From: Actinomycetospora cinnamomea
GTDB lineage: Bacteria > Actinomycetota > Actinomycetes > Mycobacteriales > Pseudonocardiaceae
Assembly: GCF_003096675.1 (NCBI RefSeq)
Contig: NZ_QEKW01000003.1
Coordinates: forward strand, 248,001-312,000
Length of the DNA: 64,000 nt
Direction: 5' to 3'
A model generated the notes under the pieces. The model did no database searches. It saw only the letters and a program-made list of their open reading frames with translations, and was not told where the DNA came from. The translations under genes and the position numbers were made by a program. Of this stretch, positions 47,646 through 55,738 are shown one piece after another (position 1 is the stretch's first letter; each line of letters starts with the position of its first letter).

Positions 47646-49709
47646 TTGTCCGAGCCGGCCGGGTCCTTGGCAACGCTGGACCCACTCCTGGATCGTCTTT
47701 CCCGGTTCCTCCCCCGCGGGAACATGCTCAGCGACGAAGAGTGGACTCGCCGCCATCGGCTGCTGCTCTGGGTGCTCGGACTGCACGTCCCGTTGCTGGC
47801 CCTCGTCGGGCTGGTGGCGGGGTTCCCCCTCGCGGCGATCCTCCTGGTGGACCTCGGCGTCGGCGGGGTCGTCCTCGCGGCTTCGATGATCCACCACCGC
47901 CGCACCGCTTCACTCCTGGTCACCTTCGGCCTGACCGGGTGCTCGGTGGCCCTGGTGGTCCTCTCCCAGGGCTCGATCGAGGCCCACTTCCACTTCTTCA
48001 TCATCGTGGGCTTCCTGGCCCTGTACCAGGACTGGTTCCCGTTCCTGTGGAACATCGCCTTCACCGTGCTGAGTCACGGGATCGGCTCGGCCGTAGCCCC
48101 CAATCTGATCTTCAATCACCTCTCGGGACAGGGCGACCCGTGGCTGTGGTCGGTCATCCACGGTGTGAGCGTGCTCGCCGCCTGCGCCGGGGTGCTCGTC
48201 TTCTGGCGATTCACCGAAGACCTGCAGGAACAGAAGACCGAGGTGGACCGCCAGCTCGCGCGCGCCGAGATCAGCAAGAAGGAGTTCACCTCCGATCTGC
48301 TGCTCAACCTCGCGCGGCGCAACCAGAGCATGTTCCACCGCCAGCTCGACATCATCAACGACCTGGAGGAGAAGGAACGCGACCCTGACGTGCTGGCCGA
48401 GCTGTTCCGGCTCGACCACCTGGCCACCCGGGTGCGGCGCAATGCCGAGAGCCTGCTGGTGCTCTCCGGTGAGCAGCCACCGCGCACCTGGTCGGCGCCG
48501 GTCGCCCTGCGAGACGTGGTGCGTGCCGCCATCGCCGAGACCGAGGACCTGGAGCGGATCACGTTCGCCGTCGACGAGGGCCTCGCGATCGTCGGCAGCT
48601 CGGTCGCCGACCTCACCCACCTCCTCGCGGAGCTCCTCGAGAACGCGGTGCGGTACTCCCCGCCGTCGAGCGCGGTGTCGGTGCAGAACCGGCCCTACCA
48701 CCCCGCCCCCGGCGCCCACCTGCTGATCATCGAGGACACCGGCGTGGGCATGCCGGCGGACGCCCTGGCGCGGGCCAACCGCCTGCTGACCGAGCCGCAG
48801 GACGTCGACGTCGCGGCCTCCCGGCAGCTGGGGTTCCACGTCGTCTCGCGCCTGGCCGAGCGACACGGCATCACCGTCTCCCTGACACCCACCCCGGGCT
48901 GCGGCCTGACGGCGGTGATCGTCCTGCCCGCCGAGCTCTTCCCGGCCAGGATCGAGGCGTCCCGCCCGAGCGTGCCCTCGGTCCTCGCCAGGCCCGCCTC
49001 GGAGGGGGTCGGGCCGCCCAACCGCGCGACCAATGCCGCGTCTGCCACCCCGGGCGAGTCCCCGCACGAGCCGGCCCGGATCGACGGCCGGCACGCGTGG
49101 CCGGGCGACACGCCCCCGCCGACGCCGCAGGTGGAGCCCGCGCCACGAGTCGGTGCCCACGAGCTCGACCCGTCCGGTGACACGGACGGGGAGCGGACAC
49201 TCGAACCCACCCGGGCGGGGCAACACGGCGGGCTCATCCGCCCGATCGTCGTCCCGCCACCCCGCGAGTTCGACGGCGACAGCACCACCGTCGACGGGCC
49301 CGCCCCCGCGCCGCGCATCTCCCCGGAGGGGCCCGGTCCCCACCTGAACGGGAACGGCGACAGCAACAACGGCGAGAACGGGAGGGGGCGGGCGGAACCC
49401 CGGCGGACCCTGACCCGCCGCGTGCCGCAGACCCACCTCGCTCCGGAGCTGGCCAAGCCCGTCGACCCCCGGCCGGTTCCCGCAGCGCCCGCGCCGTCGG
49501 CCGCGCCGCTCCCGGAGCACCCGCTGCTCGGTTCGTCGCGGCCTGCTGAGGAGCCCGGTGGCCCACCGCTCGATCCGCACGCGACGATCGAGAGCCCGCT
49601 GAACGCCCTGTCCCGCTACCAGGCCAGTCGGCGCATGGCGCACCTGGAGATCGGCGATGTCGATCCCGCTCCGGCCGGGGAGCCGGCCGAGAAGGGAGTG
49701 TCGTCATGA
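47646..49709 (+). CDS. cvnA: Conservon sensor kinase (CvnA-like)
   Basis: A 687-residue protein, first gene of a conservon. TTG at 47646 has GAAGG 7 nt upstream; ATG 47724 is an alternative. Residues about 40-200 contain six membrane helices (LLLWVLGLHVPLLALVGLVAG; EAHFHFFIIVGFLALYQDWFPF). A helical segment (LFRLDHLATRVRRNAESLLVLSGEQPPRTW) precedes an HATPase_c domain: LLAELLENAVRYSPP, IEDTGVGMP, RQLGFHVVSRLAERHGI. The C-terminal about 260 residues are Pro/Gly-rich and low-complexity, a typical CvnA tail. Conservons couple a kinase to a small GTPase-like protein. Confidence 0.88.
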   Translation: MSEPAGSLATLDPLLDRLSRFLPRGNMLSDEEWTRRHRLLLWVLGLHVPLLALVGLVAGFPLAAILLVDLGVGGVVLAASMIHHRRTASLLVTFGLTGCSVALVVLSQGSIEAHFHFFIIVGFLALYQDWFPFLWNIAFTVLSHGIGSAVAPNLIFNHLSGQGDPWLWSVIHGVSVLAACAGVLVFWRFTEDLQEQKTEVDRQLARAEISKKEFTSDLLLNLARRNQSMFHRQLDIINDLEEKERDPDVLAELFRLDHLATRVRRNAESLLVLSGEQPPRTWSAPVALRDVVRAAIAETEDLERITFAVDEGLAIVGSSVADLTHLLAELLENAVRYSPPSSAVSVQNRPYHPAPGAHLLIIEDTGVGMPADALARANRLLTEPQDVDVAASRQLGFHVVSRLAERHGITVSLTPTPGCGLTAVIVLPAELFPARIEASRPSVPSVLARPASEGVGPPNRATNAASATPGESPHEPARIDGRHAWPGDTPPPTPQVEPAPRVGAHELDPSGDTDGERTLEPTRAGQHGGLIRPIVVPPPREFDGDSTTVDGPAPAPRISPEGPGPHLNGNGDSNNGENGRGRAEPRRTLTRRVPQTHLAPELAKPVDPRPVPAAPAPSAAPLPEHPLLGSSRPAEEPGGPPLDPHATIESPLNALSRYQASRRMAHLEIGDVDPAPAGEPAEKGVSS

Positions 49710-50116
49710 ACGACGCCCAGGAACCCCACGGTCAGCTGGACTGGCTGCTCGCCGACTTCGCCCGGTCCACCCCTGGGGTGGTGCATGCGCTGGTGGTCTC
49801 CTCCGACGGGCTGCGTCTCGCCGCGACCCCCGAAGTCGGACCGGTGCTCGCCGACCAGCTCTCGGCAGCGGCCTCCGGCCTGGTCAGCCTGGCCCGCGGC
49901 GCAGCGACGCTGCTGAACGGTCTGCCGGTGAGCCAGACCATCCTCGAGATGGCCGGAGGCTACCTGTTCCTCACCACCATCAGTCACGGTTCGTTGCTGG
50001 CGGTCTACACCGAGCGCAACGCCGACATGGGCCTGGTGGGCTACGAGATGACCATGCTCGCGTCCCGGGTGGGCCATGCGCTGACACCCGCCGCCCGATC
50101 CGGCAGCGCCCGGTGA
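49706..50116 (+). CDS. cvnB: Roadblock/LC7-domain protein (CvnB-like)
   Basis: A 136-residue protein with the roadblock/LC7 fold: LDWLLADFARSTPGVVHALVVSSDGLRLAATPEV then LSAAASGLVSLARGAATLLNGLPVSQTILEMAGGYLFLTTISHGSLLAVYTERNADMGLVGYEMTMLASRVG. It likely acts as the GTPase-binding regulator of CvnD. ATG overlaps the kinase stop (ATGA). Confidence 0.9.
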   Translation: MNDAQEPHGQLDWLLADFARSTPGVVHALVVSSDGLRLAATPEVGPVLADQLSAAASGLVSLARGAATLLNGLPVSQTILEMAGGYLFLTTISHGSLLAVYTERNADMGLVGYEMTMLASRVGHALTPAARSGSAR

Positions 50117-50147
50117 CGTCGGGGACGAGGCGTGGCGGAGACGGATC

Positions 50148-50528
50148 GTGAGCGTGGACGAACGCAGTACGCCGAGAGGCGCGAACGGGGGCCGCGTCGT
50201 CCCCAACTACGCCGTCACCCGAGGACGAACCCGTTCGGACGGTCGGGACCTGCCCGTCGAGGCGCTGGTCACCGCCACCGAGCACGGGCTGGCCCAGCTC
50301 GGGGCCCTACCGCCGGAGTACCGCACGATCGTCGAGGCGTGCACGTCCCCGCAGTCGCTGGTCGAGCTCGGCAACCTCCTCGGCGTGCCGGTCGGGGTCG
50401 CGCGAGTGCTGGTCAGCGACCTGGCCAACGCCGAACACCTCGCCGTCCACCTACCCCTCGTCGGTGCGGACGGACGTCCCCGACGCGAACTCCTGGAGAG
50501 ATTGCTCGATGGACTACGCGCCCGCTGA
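50148..50528 (+). CDS. cvnC: DUF742 protein (CvnC-like)
   Basis: A 126-residue DUF742 protein; GTG at 50148. VVPNYAVTRGRTRS, then LPPEYRTIVEACTSPQSLVELGNLLGVPVGVARVLVSDLANAEHLAVHLP (winged-helix-like) and the Arg-rich end RPRRELLERLLDGLRAR are typical. It links CvnB to the GTPase in conservons. The last 20 bases overlap the CvnD start. Confidence 0.88.
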   Translation: MSVDERSTPRGANGGRVVPNYAVTRGRTRSDGRDLPVEALVTATEHGLAQLGALPPEYRTIVEACTSPQSLVELGNLLGVPVGVARVLVSDLANAEHLAVHLPLVGADGRPRRELLERLLDGLRAR

Positions 50529-51102
50529 GCACCGGCCGGCCCCGGCCCAGCCGGCGGCGGAGCTGCTGCCACTGAAGATCCTGATCGCCGGCGGGTTCGG
50601 CGTGGGGAAGACGACGCTCGTCCACGCGCTGTCCGAGATCCCGCCGCTGTCGACCGAGCAGAACATGACGAGCCTGTCGGTCGGGATCGACGACGCCGAG
50701 GCCGTGCCGGACAAACAGACCACCACGGTGGCCATGGACTTCGGCCGGATCACCGTCGACCAGGACATGATCCTCTACCTGTTCGGCACCCCTGGGCAGT
50801 CGCGGTTCTGGTTCATGTGGGACGAACTGGCCCGAGGGGCGGTGGGTGCCGTGGTGCTGGTCGATCTGCGCCGCGTCGACGACTCCTTCGCGGCCATCGA
50901 CTACTTCGAGAACCGCGGCGTGCCTTTCGTGGTGGGCGTGAACGGGTTCCCGCACGCCGACGAGTTCGACGACGAGACGGTGCGCGACGCGCTCGTGCTC
51001 AAACCGGGCTGCCCGCTCGTCCGTCTCGACGCCCGCGAACCGGGCTCCTCGCTGCGAGCCCTGATCGTGCTCGCCGAGCACGCACTCCAGCACAGCCGAT
51101 GA
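50509..51102 (+). CDS. cvnD: Conservon small GTPase-like ATP/GTP-binding protein (CvnD)
   Basis: A 197-residue protein; ATG at 50509 inside the cvnC end, TGGAGAG upstream. Walker A is IAGGFGVGKTTLVHALSE, Walker B-type segments include ILYLFGTPGQSRFWFMWDEL, and the NGFPHADEFDD guanine-specificity-like segment follows. These match CvnD/MglA-like small GTPases. It overlaps the P-type ATPase start (ATGA). Confidence 0.9.
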   Translation: MDYAPAEHRPAPAQPAAELLPLKILIAGGFGVGKTTLVHALSEIPPLSTEQNMTSLSVGIDDAEAVPDKQTTTVAMDFGRITVDQDMILYLFGTPGQSRFWFMWDELARGAVGAVVLVDLRRVDDSFAAIDYFENRGVPFVVGVNGFPHADEFDDETVRDALVLKPGCPLVRLDAREPGSSLRALIVLAEHALQHSR

Positions 51103-53249
51103 CCCTCGCCGCGACGGAACGCCATCCCGAAGGCGACGTCGAGTTGGCGATCGAGGGGATGACGTGCGCCGCCTGTGCGGCGCGGATCGAGCGCCGCCTC
51201 GAACGCCTCGACGGTGTGCGGGCGCGGGTCGACCTGGCCGCGGAGCGTGCGCGGGTGGCCCTGACGACGCCCGTGGCGGTCGAGGAACTCGTCGCGACCG
51301 TCGAGCGCCTCGGCTTCGGAGCGCGACCGGTCACCGACGACCGCCCGCCGGCGCCCGCTGACGGGCGCGTCGAGCGATCCCTGCGCCGCCGGGTCGCCGT
51401 GGCGTTGCTGCTCGGTCTGCCCGTCGCGCACGTGTCCATGGGCCTCGCGGTCGATCCGGCACTCCGCTTCGCGGGTTCGCCCCTGGTGCTGCTCACGCTG
51501 GCCGCCCCCGTGGTCACCTGGTGCGCTTGGCCGTTCCATCGCGCCGCAGTGGTCAACCTCCGGCACGGGACCGCGTCGATGGACACGCTCGTGTCGCTCG
51601 GCATCATCGCGTCCGTCGCGGGGTCGATCGTGTCCGGACCGCTCTACCTGGACGTCGCCCTCGTCGTCACCCTCTTCCTGCTCGTCGGGCGGTTGTTCGA
51701 GGCCGGCGCTCGCCGGCGGGCCGGGGAGGCGGTGCGGGCGCTCGCGGCGTTGCGTCCGCGCGACGCGGTGCTGCGCCGGAACGGCGAGGAGGTCCGCGTA
51801 CCGGTCTCGTGGCTGCGCGCCGGAGACGAGATCGTGGCGCGCCCCGGCGAGGCCCTCGCCGCCGACGGTGAGGTCGTCGAGGGCGAGTGCGCCCTCGACA
51901 CCAGCGTGTTGACCGGCGAAGCCGCTCCTCGCGAGGCCGGCCGTGGCGACTCCGTGGAGGCCGGCGCGATCGTCGTGGGCGGTCGCCTGGTCGTCCGTGT
52001 GACGCGGGCGGCGACCGACAGCGGGCTGGCGCGGATGGTCCAGCTGGTCGAGCGCACCCGGACCGAGCGCGCCAACGCCCAGCGCCTGGCCGACCGCATC
52101 TGCGCGATCTTCGTGCCGGCGGTGCTCGCGCTGGCCGCGGCCACCTTCGCGGGCTGGACGATCGTCGGCGGACCCGCCTTCGCCGCGTCACTGAGCGTGC
52201 TGGTCATCGCGTGCCCCTGCGCTCTGGGGCTGGCCACCCCGATGGCACTCATGGCGGCGACCGACCGCGGTGCCAGGGAAGGGATCTTCCTGACCGGGCA
52301 CCGCGCGCTCGAGGCGGCGCACGCGGTCGACGTGGTGGTCCTGGACAAGACCGGCACGGTCACCACGGGGCGGATGAGCGTCGTCGACGTGGCCGCGGCG
52401 CCCGGGGTCGACATCCGCGACGTGGTGCGCTGGGCGGCGGCGGTGGAGAACGCCTCGGAGCACCCCCTGGCCGCTGCCCTGGTGGCACTGGCTCGGGAGT
52501 CGGTCGGGACCCCACCGCCGGTCACGGGGTTCACGAGCCTGTCCGGGCTCGGAGCCCGCGGCACCGTGGAGGGTGCCACGGTGACCGTCGGCTCGGCGCG
52601 GCTGCTCGACGCCGAAGGTCTGGACCCCGACGTCGTGGATGTCGCGGGCTGGGAGCGCGCCGGGCGGACGACGGTCCTGGTCGGTCGAAACGGCGTCGTC
52701 GTCGGGGCGTTCGCGCTGGTCGACGAGGTGAAGCCCGAGGCCGCCGCTGCGGTCGCCACCTTGCGGGACCTGGACGTGCGGACCGTTCTGCTCACCGGCG
52801 ACCACAAGGCCGCCGCACGCCGCGCCGCGGAGGAGATCGGTGTCGACGACGTGGTCGCCGGGGTGGACCCCGACGAGAAGGCCGCCGCGATCGACCGGCT
52901 GCGGGCGGCGGGGGCATCGGTGGCGATGGTCGGCGACGGCGTCAACGATTCGCCCGCGCTGGCGCGAGCCGACCTGGGCCTGGCGATGGGCTCGGGCACG
53001 GACGTCGCGCTGGGTACCGCTGACATGATCCTCGTCCGGGACCGCCTCGACGTCGTTCCCGCCGCTCTCGCCCTCGCCCGCGCCACCCGTCGGACGATCC
53101 GGCGCAACCTGGCCTGGGCGTTCGCCTACAACACCGCCGCCCTGCCCGTCGCCGCGCTGGGTCTGCTCAATCCTGTCGTCGCGGGCGCCACGATGGCGCT
53201 GTCCTCGGCCGTGGTCGTCGCGAGCAGCCTGCGGCTCCGGCGCCCCTGA
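51099..53249 (+). CDS. Cu(+)-type P1B ATPase
   Basis: A 716-residue copper pump. An N-terminal HMA domain has GMTCAACAARIERRLERL (Cys pair about 24-27). The transport site has CPC in VIACPCALGLATPMALM, the phosphorylation motif DKTGTVTTGR, TGE in SVLTGEAAP, HP in ENASEHPLAAAL and GDGVNDSPALARADLG. The YN in AFAYNTAALPVAALG and MALSS in GATMALSSAVVV are diagnostic of P1B-1 (Cu+). The ATG overlaps the conservon GTPase stop, so it belongs to the same operon. LysR is convergent one base after the stop. Confidence 0.92.
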   Translation: MTLAATERHPEGDVELAIEGMTCAACAARIERRLERLDGVRARVDLAAERARVALTTPVAVEELVATVERLGFGARPVTDDRPPAPADGRVERSLRRRVAVALLLGLPVAHVSMGLAVDPALRFAGSPLVLLTLAAPVVTWCAWPFHRAAVVNLRHGTASMDTLVSLGIIASVAGSIVSGPLYLDVALVVTLFLLVGRLFEAGARRRAGEAVRALAALRPRDAVLRRNGEEVRVPVSWLRAGDEIVARPGEALAADGEVVEGECALDTSVLTGEAAPREAGRGDSVEAGAIVVGGRLVVRVTRAATDSGLARMVQLVERTRTERANAQRLADRICAIFVPAVLALAAATFAGWTIVGGPAFAASLSVLVIACPCALGLATPMALMAATDRGAREGIFLTGHRALEAAHAVDVVVLDKTGTVTTGRMSVVDVAAAPGVDIRDVVRWAAAVENASEHPLAAALVALARESVGTPPPVTGFTSLSGLGARGTVEGATVTVGSARLLDAEGLDPDVVDVAGWERAGRTTVLVGRNGVVVGAFALVDEVKPEAAAAVATLRDLDVRTVLLTGDHKAAARRAAEEIGVDDVVAGVDPDEKAAAIDRLRAAGASVAMVGDGVNDSPALARADLGLAMGSGTDVALGTADMILVRDRLDVVPAALALARATRRTIRRNLAWAFAYNTAALPVAALGLLNPVVAGATMALSSAVVVASSLRLRRP

Positions 53250-53250
53250 G

Positions 53251-54198
53251 CTAGTTCCAGATGGTGACGTACACCGGCGGACGGAACCGCGACGGGACGA
53301 CCCCGCCGTGCGGGGAGCGCATCAGGGCCATCGCCTCCGGCGTGGTCAGGAAGCGGTGGAGCGCCGTGGCGCCGTCCGAGCGCAGCTCGGGGCGCAGCAT
53401 CGTCGCGTGCCACGGACTGGGCATGGGAGTCGCCGTGGTGGGGACGACGCGCAGGTCCCCGCGGCGCACCTGCGGGTTGACCAGGTGCGCCGTGGCGATC
53501 GCGACACCCGCGCCGGCGACGGCGGCCTCCCAGGCGGTGGCGTGCGAGGCGAACACCCGCACCCGCTCCTCCGGGACCGCGAGGCGGCGCAGCAGGCGGC
53601 TGGTCTCGCTGTCCGGCTCGCCCGCGGTCGGGTCGACCAGCCACGGCCAGGCGGACGGCCGCCCGGCGAGGCGCCGATCGGGGGCGGCGACCGCGACGAG
53701 CTGCGTGCGCAGGATCGGCTCGCTGACGAGGCGGAGGGCCGGGTCGGTGTGCAGCGCGGGGCCCAGCGCGAGGTCGGCGAGCCGATTGCCGACCAGCACC
53801 TCGAGCTCGGCCGTGGACGCGACGCTCGTCGTCAGCTCGAAGGCGCGCCCGGTGCGCGCGTCGAAGGCAGCGGCCAGAGGCCCCGCGACGAACTCGGCCA
53901 TCACCGAGGTGGTGACGACGCGCAACTCCTGGGGACGCCCGTGAGCCGCGCGTACGGTGGCCTCCGCCTCGGCGCCCAGGGCCACCATCTGCGACGCGAG
54001 ACCCAGCAGGCGGCTGCCGGCAGGGGTGAGCTCCATCCGCCGGGCCTGGCGGACCAGCAACGGGTCGCCGAGGTGCTGGCGCAGGACCGAGAGCGCCTGG
54101 GAGACGGCCGAGTCGCTCACCCCGAGGGCCTCCGCGGCGGCACGCACCGTCCCGAGCCGGGCGACCATGACGAAGGCGCTCAGCTGGGTCAGCGTCAT
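53251..54198 (-). CDS. LysR-type regulator, divergent from the CO dehydrogenase operon
   Basis: A 315-residue LysR protein, ATG at 54196-54198. The wHTH domain reads LTQLSAFVMVARLGTVRAAAEALGVSDSAVSQALSVLRQHLGDPLLVRQARRMELTPAG; an effector-binding domain follows. It is divergent from coxMSL, where mycobacterial form I CODH clusters carry the LysR-type regulator CutR, so the same role is likely here. The effector is unknown. A CAGACT hexamer precedes the start at 6 nt. Confidence 0.85.
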   Translation of the reverse strand: MTLTQLSAFVMVARLGTVRAAAEALGVSDSAVSQALSVLRQHLGDPLLVRQARRMELTPAGSRLLGLASQMVALGAEAEATVRAAHGRPQELRVVTTSVMAEFVAGPLAAAFDARTGRAFELTTSVASTAELEVLVGNRLADLALGPALHTDPALRLVSEPILRTQLVAVAAPDRRLAGRPSAWPWLVDPTAGEPDSETSRLLRRLAVPEERVRVFASHATAWEAAVAGAGVAIATAHLVNPQVRRGDLRVVPTTATPMPSPWHATMLRPELRSDGATALHRFLTTPEAMALMRSPHGGVVPSRFRPPVYVTIWN

Positions 54199-54204
54199 AC
54201 CCGC

Positions 54205-54210
54205 AGTCTG
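54205..54210 (-). promoter_or_regulatory. Possible leaderless -10 element for the LysR gene
   Basis: CAGACT on the minus strand, 6 nt before the ATG. No Shine-Dalgarno. Confidence 0.35.
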
Positions 54211-54291
54211 CGAAGGTCCCGGCGCACGCACCAGCGCCCGAGTTGAGCAATCACTTCATCCCGGGTTTCCGAGCGTGCCCGAGCCCATCAG

Positions 54292-54314
54292 GGTGATCCC
54301 GCTCCCCGATCACC
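54292..54314. promoter_or_regulatory. LysR-type operator candidate before coxM
   Basis: GGTGATC (54292-54298) and GATCACC (54308-54314) flank 9 nt, forming a perfect dyad of the LysR recognition type, 40 bp upstream of the CODH operon. Confidence 0.45.
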
Positions 54315-54354
54315 GCCAGCGTCACCATCACCGGCCCACCACCCGGGAGGACGG

Positions 54355-55227
54355 ATGCAGGTCCCGGCCCAGTTCGCCTACGAGAAGGCCACCAGCGTCG
54401 ACGATGCGATCGAGCTGCTCGCGCGTCACGGACCGGAGTCGCTGATCGTCGCGGGCGGCCACAGCCTCATCCCGATGATGAAGCTACGGCTCGCCGAACC
54501 CTCAACGCTGATCGACATCAACGGGCTCACCGATCTCGACTACATCAGGGTGGAGGGCGACCAGGTCCGCCTCGGCGCCATGACCCGCCACGCGACGGTG
54601 CTCGAGTCGGCGGTCGTCCGCGAGCACTTCCCGATCCTCCCCGACGCCGAGCGCACGATCGCCGACCCGCTCGTGCGCAACCGGGGCACCGTCGGGGGGT
54701 CGCTGTGCCAGGCCGATCCCTCCGAGGATCTCTCCGCGGCGTTCTCGGCGCTGCGGGCCGACGTGGTCATCCGCGGCGCCGAGGGCCAGCGGGTCGTGCC
54801 GGTGCGGGAGTTCCACCACGGTCCGTACGAGACCGCCGTCGCCCACGGCGAGCTCCTGATCGAGGTCCGGGTCCCGATCCGGACGCGCACCGGCAGCGCC
54901 TACCAGAAGGTCGAGCGCCGCGCCGGGGACTGGGCCGTCGCGTCGGCCGGCTCCGTCGTGTCCCTCGACGGGGACACGGTGGCCGAGGCCGGCATCGGGC
55001 TCACCGCCGTCGGCGCGTCGCATTTCGTCGCCGCAGAGGCAGAGGACGCCCTGCGTGGCCGCCCGGCGACGGACGAGGCCTTCACCGAGGCGGGACGGAT
55101 CGCCGCCGAACATTGCGCACCGAGCGCCGACCAGCGCGGCCCGGTCGACTACAAGCGCGCCCTGGTCGCCGAGCTCGTCGCACGCACCTTGCAGCGGGCG
55201 ACCGCGCGAGCCCGAGGAGAGGCCTGA
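54355..55227 (+). CDS. coxM: CO dehydrogenase medium subunit, FAD-binding
   Basis: A 290-residue FAD subunit of form I aerobic carbon-monoxide dehydrogenase. The FAD motifs AGGHSLIPMMKLRLAEPSTLIDINGL and RNRGTVGGSLCQADPSEDLSAAFSAL are intact. It passes electrons from CoxL/CoxS to quinones. GGGAGG lies before the ATG. Order M-S-L is characteristic of form I. Confidence 0.94.
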   Translation: MQVPAQFAYEKATSVDDAIELLARHGPESLIVAGGHSLIPMMKLRLAEPSTLIDINGLTDLDYIRVEGDQVRLGAMTRHATVLESAVVREHFPILPDAERTIADPLVRNRGTVGGSLCQADPSEDLSAAFSALRADVVIRGAEGQRVVPVREFHHGPYETAVAHGELLIEVRVPIRTRTGSAYQKVERRAGDWAVASAGSVVSLDGDTVAEAGIGLTAVGASHFVAAEAEDALRGRPATDEAFTEAGRIAAEHCAPSADQRGPVDYKRALVAELVARTLQRATARARGEA

Positions 55228-55228
55228 C

Positions 55229-55738
55229 ATGGAGATCACCGTCCGCGTCAACGGCGAGCAGGTCGTCCGCGACGTCGAGCCGCGCCTGCTGCTCACCCAC
55301 TTCCTGCGCGACGAGCTGCGCCTCACCGGCACGCACTGGGGCTGCGACACCACGAACTGCGGTGCCTGCGTGGTGCGCCTCGACGGCTCGCCCGTGAAGT
55401 CCTGCACCGTGCTCGCGGTGATGGCCGACGGCGCCTCGGTCGACACCGTCGAGGGCCTCGCGCACGGGGCCGAGCTCGACCCGGTGCAGGAGGGCTTCGT
55501 GACCTGCCACGGCCTCCAGTGCGGGTTCTGCACACCCGGGATGCTCATGACCAGCCGCGCTCTGCTCGACCGCGATCCCGATCCCTCTCCCCAGGCCATC
55601 CGCGAGGCGATCTCCGGCCAGGTCTGCCGCTGCACCGGATACGAGAACATCGTGCGCGCGGTGCGCTGGGCGGCCGAGAAGGAGACTGCCGAGGAGACTG
55701 CGGAGAAGGAAGCCAGCAAGGAGGAGGTCACGCCGTGA
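55229..55738 (+). CDS. coxS: CO dehydrogenase small subunit, [2Fe-2S]
   Basis: A 169-residue iron-sulfur subunit. Cluster ligands occur in HWGCDTTNCGACVVRL and a distal Cys at KSCTV. The second cluster is in LQCGFCTPGMLM and GQVCRCTGYENIVRAV. An acidic/Glu-rich C-terminal tail (KETAEETAEKEASKEEVTP) is longer than in many relatives. It starts one base after the coxM stop. Confidence 0.95.
   Translation: MEITVRVNGEQVVRDVEPRLLLTHFLRDELRLTGTHWGCDTTNCGACVVRLDGSPVKSCTVLAVMADGASVDTVEGLAHGAELDPVQEGFVTCHGLQCGFCTPGMLMTSRALLDRDPDPSPQAIREAISGQVCRCTGYENIVRAVRWAAEKETAEETAEKEASKEEVTP

Noticed and set aside
55519..55734. In-frame upstream extension of coxL
   Set aside because: It overlaps coxS, whose Fe-S ligands are complete, and the GTGA overlap gives the natural start.
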